Positions 11,309 through 19,979 of a stretch of DNA of 64,000 nucleotides are shown here, piece after piece (position 1 is the stretch's first letter; each line of letters starts with the position of its first letter). A program made the position numbers and the translations under genes. The notes under the pieces are model-generated. The model was given only the letters and a program-made list of their open reading frames with translations, had not been told where the DNA came from and did not search any database. The stretch spans positions 62,001 through 126,000 of the forward strand of contig NZ_JACXSI010000034.1 of the NCBI RefSeq assembly GCF_014712675.1, read 5' to 3'. This stretch comes from Peribacillus faecalis. Lineage in GTDB: Bacteria > Bacillota > Bacilli > Bacillales > DSM-1321.

Positions 11309-12577
11309 CTACAAAAAGAACTTTTGAATATCATTCCACGTTACGACCAACATTAGCAACATCAGCAACGCAAATCCGATCAAGTGAACAAGACCTTCTT
11401 TTTGACGATCAAGCGGTTTGCCTCGTACAGCTTCAACCGCGAAGAATAACAATCTTCCGCCATCGAGCGCCGGAATCGGCAGCAAGTTCATAATACCGAG
11501 GTTAATGCTTAACACAGCTGCCCATTTCAGAACTGTTAAAATCCCAAGCTGGACAACCTGCTCAGTTGAAACATAAATCCCAACCGGACCGGAAAGCATG
11601 TCAATCGAGAATTGGCCAGTAATCAGTTGACCGAGCATAACAAAAATTTGTTTGGTCCAATTATACGTTTCTGTGAATCCGTAAGTAATGACTGACAAGA
11701 ATGATTTATCGGTCGGCGGATAAACACCGATAACTCCGATTTGTTTCCCTTCTCTTTCAATCTCTTTCGGTGTGACCGGAATATCGAGCGTTTCCCCGTC
11801 ACGCACAACTGTAAAAACAATTTCCTCTTCCGGATGGTTTTGAATTTCAATTTCGATATCCTTCCATGAAGAAACTTCTGCTCCATCAATTGCCTGAACT
11901 TCATCATTTTCCTGCAGTCCGGCAGAAATTGCTCTTCCGTCATCAGTCAGTTGGCCAATTCTGGCATCATCGACATATATACCTTGTATAGCAGCAATCA
12001 CAATAAAAATAATAATCGCTAATACAAAGTTCATCATTGGACCTGCAAAAATGGTCATTGTTCGCTGCCACAATGATTTTGAGACAAATTGGCGATTGTA
12101 AGGAGCAATTTGGTTTTCTACACCGTCCTGAACAATAACTGCTTTCGGATCAATCTCAAACGTTTGCATGACTGTATCTTCTTCATCTTCAAAACCTCGG
12201 ATTTCGAGGCGATGCTCTAGGTCCAGACTTTCTACTTCAATGACTTTTATATCACGATACTTATCTTTATTGTTCAAAATAATTTTTTGAACTTTTCCGT
12301 CCTGCCCGAATTTTAAGCCGACGCGAAAGCCAGGCTTAATTTCGGTCATTTCTTGGTCTTCTCCTGCCATTCGTACATATCCGCCAATAGGCAAAAGACG
12401 TATCGTATAAAGTGTTTCATTTTTAGTGAAGGACAATACCTTCGGTCCCATGCCTATCGCAAATTCACGGCATAGAATACCGGCGCGCTTCGCAAAATAC
12501 AAATGTCCTAATTCATGGACGAAAACGAGCGTTCCGAAAATAAGTATAAAGGAAACAACTGTTTGTAACGTTTGCAC
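11309..12577 (-). CDS. rasP: Site-2 intramembrane metalloprotease RasP/RseP
   Basis: This M50 zinc protease cleaves membrane-spanning anti-sigma factors and signal-peptide remnants inside the membrane. The 422-residue protein has an N-terminal membrane helix with the zinc motif HELGH (21-25), a second helix near residue 185, one PDZ domain (about 205-270), and the third zinc ligand in NLLPIPALDGGRLLF near the C-terminus. Translation starts at GTG (12575-12577), 5 nt after AAGGTGGTG. It is directly downstream of dxr (18 bp gap), the conserved Bacillales arrangement. Confidence 0.95.
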   Translation of the reverse strand: MQTLQTVVSFILIFGTLVFVHELGHLYFAKRAGILCREFAIGMGPKVLSFTKNETLYTIRLLPIGGYVRMAGEDQEMTEIKPGFRVGLKFGQDGKVQKIILNNKDKYRDIKVIEVESLDLEHRLEIRGFEDEEDTVMQTFEIDPKAVIVQDGVENQIAPYNRQFVSKSLWQRTMTIFAGPMMNFVLAIIIFIVIAAIQGIYVDDARIGQLTDDGRAISAGLQENDEVQAIDGAEVSSWKDIEIEIQNHPEEEIVFTVVRDGETLDIPVTPKEIEREGKQIGVIGVYPPTDKSFLSVITYGFTETYNWTKQIFVMLGQLITGQFSIDMLSGPVGIYVSTEQVVQLGILTVLKWAAVLSINLGIMNLLPIPALDGGRLLFFAVEAVRGKPLDRQKEGLVHLIGFALLMLLMLVVTWNDIQKFFL

Positions 12578-12595
12578 GAATACACCACCTTATAA

Positions 12596-13738
12596 TTACA
12601 GGAACGAAAGAACTTGCTTCCTCGTTTCCTGATCCGTTTGTTGAATCGCTGCCAAATTCGGCTTACTGATTACTTCATGCTTCTCTAATGCCCGATAAAC
12701 CAAACTTTCAATTTCCAAGAAAGAAATTTTCCCTTTTAAAAATAGATCCACCGCAACCTCGTTGGCCGCATTTAGCACTGTAGGCATTGTGCCACCGACT
12801 TTCCCCGCTTCATATGCGTAGCGTAAACAAGGAAATCTCTCAAAGCTCATTTCCCGGAAATGCAAAGTCGCGATTTTTGCTAAATCAAGACGATCCTTAG
12901 ATGCATTTTGCAGGCGATCCGGATACATGAGCGCATAAGAGATCGGCACTCTCATATCCGGTGTTCCCAACTGAGCGATAATGCTGCCGTCATGGAACTC
13001 CACCATTGAATGAATGATGCTCTCTTTATGCATAAGTACTGATATTTTGTCATAAGGCATATCAAAAAGCCAATGCGCCTCAATGACTTCGAGACCTTTA
13101 TTCATCATAGTAGCTGAGTCTATAGTTATTTTAGCACCCATTGACCAATTTGGATGATTTAATGCTTGCTCAACAGTAACACCTTCAAGTTCCGCTCTCG
13201 TATAATCACGGAAACTCCCGCCTGAAGCTGTAATAATCAATCGCTCGATATTTTTCTCCTGCTCGCCTTGCAATGCCTGAAAAATAGCAGAATGCTCGCT
13301 GTCTACCGGCAATATGTTAACGCCGTGCTTTTTAGCTGCATCCATAACAACATGTCCAGCTGTTACGAGCGTTTCTTTATTTGCCAAAGCAATATCCTTT
13401 TTTGCTTCAATAGCTTTTAAAGTCGGATATAGTCCAACACTTCCAATAACCGAGTTTAATACGATGCTGCTTTCCGGATACACAGCCACTTCTACTAAAC
13501 CATCATTCCCATATGTAAATTTCGTAGACGGGAATTCTGTGCGCAATGCCTCGCAATCTTCTTTCTCTTTTACAGATACAAGAGCCGGAGAAAATTCCTT
13601 GATATACTTTCTCGTCAGTTCAATATTGTTTCCTGCCGAAAAAGCGACAACTTCAAATTGATCTTTATTTTCACGTACAACATCCATCGTCTGTCTACCA
13701 ATTGATCCTGTGGCCCCTAAAAGACTAATCTTCTTCAA
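12596..13738 (-). CDS. dxr: 1-deoxy-D-xylulose 5-phosphate reductoisomerase
   Basis: It converts DXP to 2-C-methylerythritol 4-phosphate, the committed step of the MEP isoprenoid pathway that feeds UppS in the same region. The 380-residue protein has the NADPH site [12 protein letters not shown] at the N-terminus, the metal-binding DSEHSAIFQ segment, the substrate-loop region [23 protein letters not shown] split into its conserved parts, and EAHWLFD. The start is TTG (13736-13738) placed 8 nt after AGGAGGT. A small hairpin (AGACTTT/AAAGTCT, 13757-13773) sits right before the Shine-Dalgarno. Confidence 0.96.
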   Translation of the reverse strand: MKKISLLGATGSIGRQTMDVVRENKDQFEVVAFSAGNNIELTRKYIKEFSPALVSVKEKEDCEALRTEFPSTKFTYGNDGLVEVAVYPESSIVLNSVIGSVGLYPTLKAIEAKKDIALANKETLVTAGHVVMDAAKKHGVNILPVDSEHSAIFQALQGEQEKNIERLIITASGGSFRDYTRAELEGVTVEQALNHPNWSMGAKITIDSATMMNKGLEVIEAHWLFDMPYDKISVLMHKESIIHSMVEFHDGSIIAQLGTPDMRVPISYALMYPDRLQNASKDRLDLAKIATLHFREMSFERFPCLRYAYEAGKVGGTMPTVLNAANEVAVDLFLKGKISFLEIESLVYRALEKHEVISKPNLAAIQQTDQETRKQVLSFL

Positions 13739-13810
13739 TCGTTAGACCTCCTGTCGAGACTTTTGCAAAGTCTATTCTATTTTTAAAGATAATATTTATT
13801 TTTTGACTTA

Positions 13811-14141
13811 GATAGGTGTCTAACCATACACCTGCCATGCTTGGAGACCTACAGGATGCTGGTCTTATCGGCGAAGACATGTAAATGTGGCGCCTTTAGC
13901 CGTTGTTCCTTTTCCTGGCCGAAACCGAAACCGGGTTTCCCGCACGTGGCTCTCACGATGAGAGTCACAGCGACGAGGATATGCGGACGTAGCGACCTTA
14001 GTCAATGGTCCTTACTTACGGACCGCTCCCTCTTTTCTGTTCCCGCATGGCTCCTATTTTGATTTGAAAGCGCCAATAGGTAGGCATTCACCTGAAGATG
14101 ACTGCAAAACCAGAGTATGCGCCTCACAAAAGGACCGGTGA
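13811..14141 (-). repeat. Structured intergenic repeat, copy 1 (shortest)
   Basis: This copy fills most of the 529-bp cdsA-dxr gap (13739-14267). Read on the minus strand it starts with CACCGGTCCTTTT and ends with GGTTAGACACCTATC. It shares with copies 2 and 3 the GGAGCCATGCGG block, GTCCGCATAT.CTCGTCGC, the CTCTCA-tcg-TGAGAG hairpin, GAAACC...GGTTTC, the ATGTCTTCGCCGAT block and the terminal AGGTGT/ACACCT hairpin. It lacks the CATAAG...CTTATG hairpin found in the other two. The rest of the gap is AT-rich, with one loose inverted repeat (TATACTATA near 14152 and 14230). Confidence 0.85.
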
Positions 14142-14267
14142 AGGTTTTTCTTATACTATAGAAAAGTTATATAAAATGGCAACAAGGTGAAACATTCGAC
14201 GTAGTCGCCAATTTAAGGCAAGTTTTCTTTATAGTATATTTAACTGCTTGCCAAATCTAGTACAAAA

Positions 14268-15056
14268 CTATAACAAATATAAAAGATGTAAAATAGGGAA
14301 TACGAAAATCCAGCTGTCTGTACGATCTAGTATACCGCCATGGCCCGGTAAAATCGTTCCTGAATCCTTCACGCCGTAATAGCGTTTGAAAGCCGACTGA
14401 ACAAGATCTCCCATTTGACCGAATATAGCAATGATTACGGACATAACCAAAATTTTAACAAGTGACAAATCAATATCCGTCACAAAATGAAAAATAAGCG
14501 CAACAATAAGTGCACTGCAAATGCCGCCGATTGCTCCTTCAATTGTTTTATTTGGACTGATTTCCGGCCAAAGCTTATTTTTCCCTAATGAACGGCCTAC
14601 AAAATACGCCCCGGAATCGGTAGCCCATAAAGTAAACAATACAAAGAAAACATACACTAAACCTGTTTCTCGCGTTTCAGCTATGTAATAAAAGCCCATA
14701 CCTACATATATTAAAGTTATCACGACAAAACCGACATGGTCGAAAGTAAAACGGTTTTTCGTCACAACTGTATACATGAGCAATACAATAACACCGAGTG
14801 CAAATACATTAACTTTGTTCAAATTCAAATCTTCAAGTGTCGTTATATATGCTGAGGGAACAAGTATCACCCACAACATAATAAAAGCTATAATAGCCGG
14901 GAATGATGCTGGTCCAATTTTGTGCATCTTCAATAATTCATACAAACCGACAGTCGCCATTAAATAAATCAAAATCTGAAAAGGCAGATTTCCATATATG
15001 ACAATCGGTAAAAATACAGCTGCAGCTATAACAGCTGTAATAATTCTTTGTTTCAT
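14268..15056 (-). CDS. cdsA: Phosphatidate cytidylyltransferase (CDP-diglyceride synthase)
   Basis: CdsA makes CDP-diacylglycerol from phosphatidate and CTP, the branch point of phospholipid synthesis, in the cytoplasmic membrane. The 262-residue protein has about eight hydrophobic segments and the C-terminal family signature KDSGTILPGHGGILDRTDS (ending near residue 245), plus the upstream DSGAYFVGR and PNKTIEGAIGG motifs. It lies 37 bp after uppS. Downstream, repeat copy 1 separates it from dxr, which in B. subtilis follows closely. Confidence 0.96.
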   Translation of the reverse strand: MKQRIITAVIAAAVFLPIVIYGNLPFQILIYLMATVGLYELLKMHKIGPASFPAIIAFIMLWVILVPSAYITTLEDLNLNKVNVFALGVIVLLMYTVVTKNRFTFDHVGFVVITLIYVGMGFYYIAETRETGLVYVFFVLFTLWATDSGAYFVGRSLGKNKLWPEISPNKTIEGAIGGICSALIVALIFHFVTDIDLSLVKILVMSVIIAIFGQMGDLVQSAFKRYYGVKDSGTILPGHGGILDRTDSWIFVFPILHLLYLL

Positions 15057-15093
15057 GATTTATAAATCCTCACCTTCTATCGCTTATAAAGCG

Positions 15094-15876
15094 TTACAAG
15101 CCACCGTATCTTCGCGAACGTTTTTGATACACTTCAATAGCCTCCAGAAATTCTTTCTCTGAAAAGTCCGGCCACAGAACATCTGTAAACCAAAATTCTG
15201 TATATGCCAATTGCCAAAGCATAAAATTGCTCAAGCGAATTTCTCCGCTCGTTCTGATCAGCAAATCAGGATCACCGATTTGAGAAGTCATTAAATAAGA
15301 AGAGAATAGCTCTTCAGAAATCTCCTCATGTTTAAGCTTGCCTGTTCTTGCATCATGTGCGATTTTCTCGACAGCTTGGATGATTTCAGCACGGCTTCCA
15401 TAATTAAAGGCTAAGTTCAATAGAAGTCCATCATTATGTTCCGTATCCTTCATTGCTTTTTCTACCGCTTTTCTTGTATGATGCGGCAAAGCTTCTGTAT
15501 CCCCCATGATGTTCACTTTCACGTTTTCTTCAATCAATTCCGGCAGAAACGTATCCAAAAACTCGATTGGCGCTTTCATCAGGAATGCTACTTCTTTTTC
15601 AGGACGTTTCCAGTTTTCTGTGGAAAATGCGTATACAGTCAATGTTTTAACACCAATTTCATTTGCTAATTTAGTTGTTTTTCTTAGCGTTTTTATGCCT
15701 TCACGATGACCTGCTATTCGCGGAAGCGATCTTTGCTTTGCCCAGCGGCCATTTCCATCCATGATAATCGCTACATGCTCGGGTATAATCGCAGAGTTCT
15801 TTATAGAATCAATTTTTGTATCATCTATATCAGCAGAAGCATTACTTTTAAACCAACGCTTCCAAAATCCTTTCAT
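15094..15876 (-). CDS. uppS: Undecaprenyl diphosphate synthase (cis-prenyltransferase)
   Basis: UppS condenses eight IPP units onto farnesyl diphosphate to make the undecaprenyl lipid carrier for peptidoglycan and teichoic acids. In the 260-residue protein the catalytic aspartate is in IIMDGNGRWAKQR (D40), followed by GHREG, the AFSTENWKRP motif, and RTSGEIRLSNFMLWQ and YTEFWFTD near the C-terminus. The first 28 residues form a longer, variable N-terminus. GGAGG lies 7-9 nt from the ATG. It is separated from frr by 746 bp holding repeat copy 2, so it probably needs its own promoter, which I could not place. Confidence 0.96.
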   Translation of the reverse strand: MKGFWKRWFKSNASADIDDTKIDSIKNSAIIPEHVAIIMDGNGRWAKQRSLPRIAGHREGIKTLRKTTKLANEIGVKTLTVYAFSTENWKRPEKEVAFLMKAPIEFLDTFLPELIEENVKVNIMGDTEALPHHTRKAVEKAMKDTEHNDGLLLNLAFNYGSRAEIIQAVEKIAHDARTGKLKHEEISEELFSSYLMTSQIGDPDLLIRTSGEIRLSNFMLWQLAYTEFWFTDVLWPDFSEKEFLEAIEVYQKRSRRYGGL

Positions 15877-16045
15877 AATCCAAATCCTCCAATAGCTTAC
15901 TACTTAAAAATAGTTGAATCCACTTAATAATAGCAGAAAAACAGGAAATAGCCTATCTGTATTATTACTTATTAATGAAATTGACCTATATTTATCGTTC
16001 CCATACCTTTGAATTATAAAGCAAATGCAGTGTAAAAGAAAAACT

Positions 16046-16563
16046 GTCACCGGTTCTTTTGGTAAAGCATATACTCAAATTTGCAGCCATCTTCAGAGGA
16101 TTACCATCTTAAATATGCTGCAAATCAAAAGGAGCCATGCGGAAAGCGAAAAGCGGATGCGGCCCGTTCAGCCCTGACCTGCATAAGACGAATCACGTAG
16201 GAAATTGTAAAATTTCTGGAGTGATTTGGCTTATGACCGAGCTGTCAAATTCATCACTTATCAGTCATGAATTTGACAAGATACTCAAGGGAGATTATCC
16301 AAGATAAAAACTGGCTGGCCGCTGTAGCTAGACAAAATCTAAAAAGGAACAGCGACTATGAGCGCTGCGTCCGCATATCTTCGTCGCTGTGACTCTCATC
16401 GTGAGAGCCCCACACAAGAAACCCGCCTTTGTTTTCTTGGGCGGGGTGGCTAGTGGCTAGTAATGAACATCGACTAAAAACACCACGGCCGCATGTCTTC
16501 GCCGATGTGAGCTACTTCCTGTAGGCCTCCGAGCATGGCAGGTGTAAGGTTAGACACCTATCA
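16046..16563 (+). repeat. Structured intergenic repeat, copy 2 (longest)
   Basis: It occupies most of the 746-bp frr-uppS gap (15877-16622). Running from GTCACCGGTTCTTTT to GGTTAGACACCTATC, it contains a long-range stem GCGGCC(bulge CGTTC)AGCC with GGCTGGCCGC (16159-16173/16313-16322) and an enclosed hairpin CATAAG..AATCAC..GAAATT with its complement (16182-16235). It also has an extra 12-bp hairpin (16243-16278), two related hairpin modules CAGCGAC..GTCGCTG (16350-16389) and CATCGAC..GCCGATG (16468-16507), a CTCTCA/TGAGAG hairpin between them, and a terminal AGGTGT/ACACCT hairpin. No plausible protein is encoded. The flanks of the gap show nothing I can name. Confidence 0.88.
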
Positions 16564-16587
16564 AAGTTCAAAATTCTACTTTCTTGT

Positions 16588-16614
16588 AAAAAAGCCCCTG
16601 TCAAAGGGGCTTTT
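16588..16614 (-). terminator. Rho-independent terminator after frr
   Basis: The stem AAAAGCCCC/GGGGCTTTT (16590-16598 with 16606-16614) has a 7-nt loop and a T-run on the minus strand. It lies right behind the frr stop and ends the pyrH-frr transcript before repeat copy 2 and uppS. Confidence 0.85.
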
Positions 16615-16622
16615 CAACAACA

Positions 16623-17180
16623 TTAAACTGACATGATGTCTTTTTCTTTTTCTTTTGCTACTTCATCGATTTTTTGAATATGAGCATCAGTAAGCTTTTG
16701 GACATCTTCTGAATAGCCGCGGTGCTCATCTTCAGTAATTTCGTTATTTTTTTCAAGTTTTTTCAAGTCGTCATTAGCATCACGGCGAATGTTGCGGACA
16801 GCAACTTTTGACTCTTCCGCTTCTTTTTTCACTTGTTTCACTAATTCTTTACGGCGCTCCTCTGTTAAAGCAGGAATCGCAATACGAATGATTGATCCGT
16901 CATTTGAAGGGTTCAAACCTAGATCAGATTTTAAAATTGCTTTCTCGATTTCACCTAAAATTGTTTTATCGTAAGGTTGGATAACTAATAGGCGAGCTTC
17001 AGGCACAGAAACACCTGCCAATTGGTTAATTGGAGTTGGAGCTCCATAATAATCAACTGTCACTTTATCAAGTAATGAAGCGTTCGCTCTGCCAGCGCGA
17101 ATTGTTGCCAATTCTCTTGAAAGCGCTTGAACCGCTTTATCCATTCTTTCTTTTGCAGAAGCAATTACTTGTTTAGCCAT
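16623..17180 (-). CDS. frr: Ribosome recycling factor
   Basis: RRF splits post-termination ribosomes together with EF-G. At 185 residues it has the standard length. Recognisable segments include [28 protein letters not shown] split over helix 1, the [12 protein letters not shown] motif near residue 45, and the C-terminal helix with [16 protein letters not shown]. The ATG at 17178-17180 is used because it gives the canonical MAKQV start with a GGGGG Shine-Dalgarno; an upstream in-frame extension would overlap pyrH. The pyrH stop is one base away. Confidence 0.97.
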   Translation of the reverse strand: MAKQVIASAKERMDKAVQALSRELATIRAGRANASLLDKVTVDYYGAPTPINQLAGVSVPEARLLVIQPYDKTILGEIEKAILKSDLGLNPSNDGSIIRIAIPALTEERRKELVKQVKKEAEESKVAVRNIRRDANDDLKKLEKNNEITEDEHRGYSEDVQKLTDAHIQKIDEVAKEKEKDIMSV

Positions 17181-17181
17181 C

Positions 17182-17907
17182 TTATTTTTTCCCCCTAACA
17201 GTAGTTCCGATATTTTCACCCATAACAGCACGTTTTATGTTTCCTGGTTCTGTTATAGAGAAGACGATTAATGGAATATCATTATCCATACATAATGAAG
17301 AAGCTGTTGAATCCATTACTTCCAGACCTTCTTTAATTACATCTAAATAAGATAATTCTTCATATTTAACTGCACTTTCGACTTTGCGAGGATCTGCATT
17401 GTATACGCCATCAACATTATTCTTAGCCATTAAAATAACGTCTGCTTCAATCTCTGCTGCTCTTAATGCTGCAGTTGTATCCGTAGAGAAGTATGGATTG
17501 CCTGTTCCAGCCGCAAAAATTACAATGCGTTTTTTCTCTAAGTGACGCACCGCTCTTCTTCTGATGTACGGTTCAGCAATTTGTCTCATTTCAATAGATG
17601 TTTGAACACGTGTCTCTATGCCAAGCTGCTCAAGACTATCTTGTAAAGCTAATGAATTCATGACTGTCGCCAACATACCCATGTAATCAGCTGTTGTACG
17701 GTCCATGCCCATTTCACTTCCGATTTTGCCTCTCCAAATGTTACCGCCGCCGACTACGACAGTCACTTCCACACCAAGATCAGCTACATCTTTCACTTGC
17801 TCAGCAATAGACTTAATTACAGATGGATTAATTCCGAATCCGTCTGAACCAGCCAATGCTTCTCCACTTAATTTTAATACAACACGATTATATTTAGCGC
17901 TACTCAT
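17182..17907 (-). CDS. pyrH: UMP kinase
   Basis: It phosphorylates UMP to UDP for pyrimidine nucleotide synthesis; the bacterial enzyme is hexameric and belongs to the amino-acid-kinase fold, unlike eukaryotic UMP/CMP kinase. The 241-residue protein shows [12 protein letters not shown] at the N-terminus, [11 protein letters not shown] for phosphate binding, [14 protein letters not shown], and [18 protein letters not shown]. The ATG at 17905-17907 has GGAGG 6 nt upstream, which decides against a longer start. It is in the conserved rpsB-tsf-pyrH-frr order. Confidence 0.97.
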   Translation of the reverse strand: MSSAKYNRVVLKLSGEALAGSDGFGINPSVIKSIAEQVKDVADLGVEVTVVVGGGNIWRGKIGSEMGMDRTTADYMGMLATVMNSLALQDSLEQLGIETRVQTSIEMRQIAEPYIRRRAVRHLEKKRIVIFAAGTGNPYFSTDTTAALRAAEIEADVILMAKNNVDGVYNADPRKVESAVKYEELSYLDVIKEGLEVMDSTASSLCMDNDIPLIVFSITEPGNIKRAVMGENIGTTVRGKK

Positions 17908-17990
17908 TAGAACCTCCAACTTCTTGATCATTACCCTTTAATTATGTATTTTGCGGGCAACTTATCTTCTTTAATCGATATATACATTCA

Positions 17991-18021
17991 AAAAATAGGG
18001 AACACAATGTGTTCCCTATTG
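17991..18021 (-). terminator. Rho-independent terminator after tsf
   Basis: A perfect 12-bp stem AATAGGGAACAC/GTGTTCCCTATT (17994-18005 with 18009-18020) has a 3-nt loop and a T6 run on the minus strand. It ends rpsB-tsf transcription before pyrH. Confidence 0.88.
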
Positions 18022-18047
18022 ATTTCTTACGATTAACCAGCTATTAA

Positions 18048-18932
18048 TTAGTCTTTTTTGATTTGGCTCATTACTTCTTCAGCGAAGTTATCAACTTTTT
18101 TCTCGATACCTTCACCAACTTCAAAACGTACGAAGTTAGTTAATTTACCGCCAGTTGCAGCAACGAATTGGCCAACTTTTTGATCTGGGTTTTTAACGAA
18201 AGTTTGGTCAAGTACGCAAATATCTTCGAAGAATTTGCCAAGACGGCCTTCCACCATTTTCGCAACGATTGCTTCAGGTTTACCTTCGTTAAGAGCTTGT
18301 TCAGTAAGAACTTTACGCTCTCTATCGATTTCTTCAGCAGATACTTGGTCACGACTTACGTATAGAGGTTTTAATGCAGCAATGTGCATAGCTACATCTT
18401 TTGCAGCAGCTTCATCAGTAGAACCTTCAAGAACAGTTAGAACACCGATGCGTCCGCCCATGTGAAGGTATCCGCCGAATGCGTCAGCGTCTGATTTAGA
18501 AACTACTTCGAAACGACGAAGAGTCAGTTTTTCACCGATTTTAGCAACAGCTTCGTTGATATGAGCTTCAACAGTTGAACCGTTAGCCATAGTTTGAGCT
18601 AATGCTTCTTCAACAGTTGCAGGTTTGTTTGCTAATAGGTGAGCAGCTAATTCTTTAACTAGTACTTGGAACCCTTCGTTTTTAGCAACGAAGTCAGTTT
18701 CAGAGTTAACTTCAAGAATTACAGCTTCATTACCTTCAACTTGAATGAAAGTTAAACCTTCAGCAGCGATACGATCGCCTTTCTTAGCAGCTTTCGCGAT
18801 ACCTTTTTCACGAAGGTAGTCGATTGCAGCATCCATGTTTCCATCAGTTTCAGTTAGTGCTTTTTTGCAGTCCATCATTCCAGCACCAGTTTTTTCACGT
18901 AGTTCTTTTACCATTTGTGCAGTAATAGCCAT
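18048..18932 (-). CDS. tsf: Elongation factor Ts
   Basis: EF-Ts is the guanine nucleotide exchange factor for EF-Tu. The 294-residue protein begins with the UBA-like domain [20 protein letters not shown], followed by DCKKAL, and contains the EF-Tu-contacting TDFVAKN motif near residue 81 plus the dimerisation core. AGGAGG lies 8-9 nt from the ATG. It follows rpsB, with a terminator-like hairpin in the gap that probably sets the S2 to EF-Ts ratio. Confidence 0.97.
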   Translation of the reverse strand: MAITAQMVKELREKTGAGMMDCKKALTETDGNMDAAIDYLREKGIAKAAKKGDRIAAEGLTFIQVEGNEAVILEVNSETDFVAKNEGFQVLVKELAAHLLANKPATVEEALAQTMANGSTVEAHINEAVAKIGEKLTLRRFEVVSKSDADAFGGYLHMGGRIGVLTVLEGSTDEAAAKDVAMHIAALKPLYVSRDQVSAEEIDRERKVLTEQALNEGKPEAIVAKMVEGRLGKFFEDICVLDQTFVKNPDQKVGQFVAATGGKLTNFVRFEVGEGIEKKVDNFAEEVMSQIKKD

Positions 18933-19056
18933 TAAGAAGGTCCTCCTTGTTTTTTATGTACTTTTATTTCAACCGTTCGGTTAACGTACAATGGTTTTTA
19001 ATGTTTTTATCAAAACTATTATTGGCTTTATCAAACAGAAATAAAGCTTATTTTTC

Positions 19057-19097
19057 AAAAAAAGGTGATAAAAGGCCTTATCCTCTTATCACCTTTT
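19057..19097 (-). terminator. Hairpin with T-run between rpsB and tsf
   Basis: A 12-bp stem AAAAGGTGATAA/TTATCACCTTTT (19060-19071 with 19086-19097) is followed by a run of seven T on the minus strand. It lies 11 bp past the rpsB stop, inside the rpsB-tsf unit, so it should act as a partial terminator. Confidence 0.8.
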
Positions 19098-19107
19098 GTT
19101 GTTTAAG

Positions 19108-19821
19108 TTATTCTGCAGCAGGTGCTTCAGATAGGTCTTCACCTTGTTTAACTTCAAGAATTGCATCAGCAATTTTAGCAGTTAAAAGTTTTACAGCACG
19201 GATTGCGTCATCGTTTGCAGGGATTACATAATCGATTTCATCCGGATCACAGTTAGTATCAACGATACCTACTAGAGGGATGTTTAATTTGTGAGCTTCT
19301 GCAACAGCAATGCGCTCTTTACGAGGGTCGATAACGAAGATCGCATCTGGAAGACCCTTCATATCTTTAATTCCGCCTAAGAACTTCTCTAAGCGCTCTT
19401 GCTCTTTTTTAAGTTGAATAACTTCTTTTTTAGGAAGAACTTCGAATGTGCCGTTCTCTTCCATTTTTTCGATATCTTTAAGACGTGCAATACGCTTTTG
19501 GATAGTTTCGAAGTTAGTTAAAGTACCACCTAACCAGCGTTGGTTTACATAGTATTGACCAGCACGGATTGCTTCTTCTTTAACTGAATCTTGAGCTTGT
19601 TTCTTAGTACCAACGAAAAGAACAGTACCGCCGTTAGCAGCTACTTCTTTAACGAAGTTATAAGCTTCTTCGATCTTTCTTACTGTTTTTTGTAGGTCGA
19701 TGATATAGATACCGTTACGCTCCATGAAGATGTATTTCTTCATTTTTGGGTTCCAACGGCGAGTTTGGTGTCCAAAATGTACACCAGCTTCAAGCAATTG
19801 TTTCATTGAAATTACTGACAT
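19108..19821 (-). CDS. rpsB: 30S ribosomal protein S2
   Basis: S2 is a late-assembling 30S protein needed for S1/mRNA binding. The 237-residue protein has the family signatures [22 protein letters not shown] near the N-terminus and [23 protein letters not shown] near residue 190, with a coiled-coil insertion around residues 100-145. The AGGAGG Shine-Dalgarno lies 7-8 nt before the ATG. It is preceded by a structured leader and a strong promoter, and marks the end of the flagellar operon region. Confidence 0.98.
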   Translation of the reverse strand: MSVISMKQLLEAGVHFGHQTRRWNPKMKKYIFMERNGIYIIDLQKTVRKIEEAYNFVKEVAANGGTVLFVGTKKQAQDSVKEEAIRAGQYYVNQRWLGGTLTNFETIQKRIARLKDIEKMEENGTFEVLPKKEVIQLKKEQERLEKFLGGIKDMKGLPDAIFVIDPRKERIAVAEAHKLNIPLVGIVDTNCDPDEIDYVIPANDDAIRAVKLLTAKIADAILEVKQGEDLSEAPAAE

Positions 19822-19934
19822 GTGTATTTCCTCCTAGGTTTTTTTATCCTCCGTTCAGATCGACTCCAGTTAAAAACTGTTCACACAGCACCTGTTAACT
19901 GAATACTTGAACGTGTGTATTAACACCATGAATT
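19822..19934 (-). other. Structured 5' leader of rpsB
   Basis: About 105 nt lie between the predicted start point and the rpsB ATG. They contain a hairpin CAGTTAA/TTAACTG (19867-19873 with 19895-19901) with an inner CTGT/ACAG pair. An autoregulatory S2-binding leader is an inference; I do not recognise a named family. Confidence 0.35.
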
Positions 19935-19963
19935 AATATAGCATAGTAAAAAATGATTATCAA
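19935..19963 (-). promoter_or_regulatory. Sigma-A promoter for rpsB
   Basis: The minus strand has TTGATA (19958-19963), exactly 17 bp, then TATATT (19935-19940), each 5 of 6 to consensus. It lies between the swrB stop and rpsB, giving rpsB its own start beyond the flagellar operon. Confidence 0.7.
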
Positions 19964-19979
19964 GAGGTTTATTCATAGT

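Noticed and set aside
13841-14062. A 73-codon open frame on the plus strand within repeat copy 1
   Set aside because: It lies inside the repeat, is not kept in copies 2 or 3 and has no ribosome binding site.
14152-14238. Inverted repeat TATACTATA..GAAAA behind cdsA as a terminator
   Set aside because: The loop is over 50 nt and there is no proper T-run, so it was not called.
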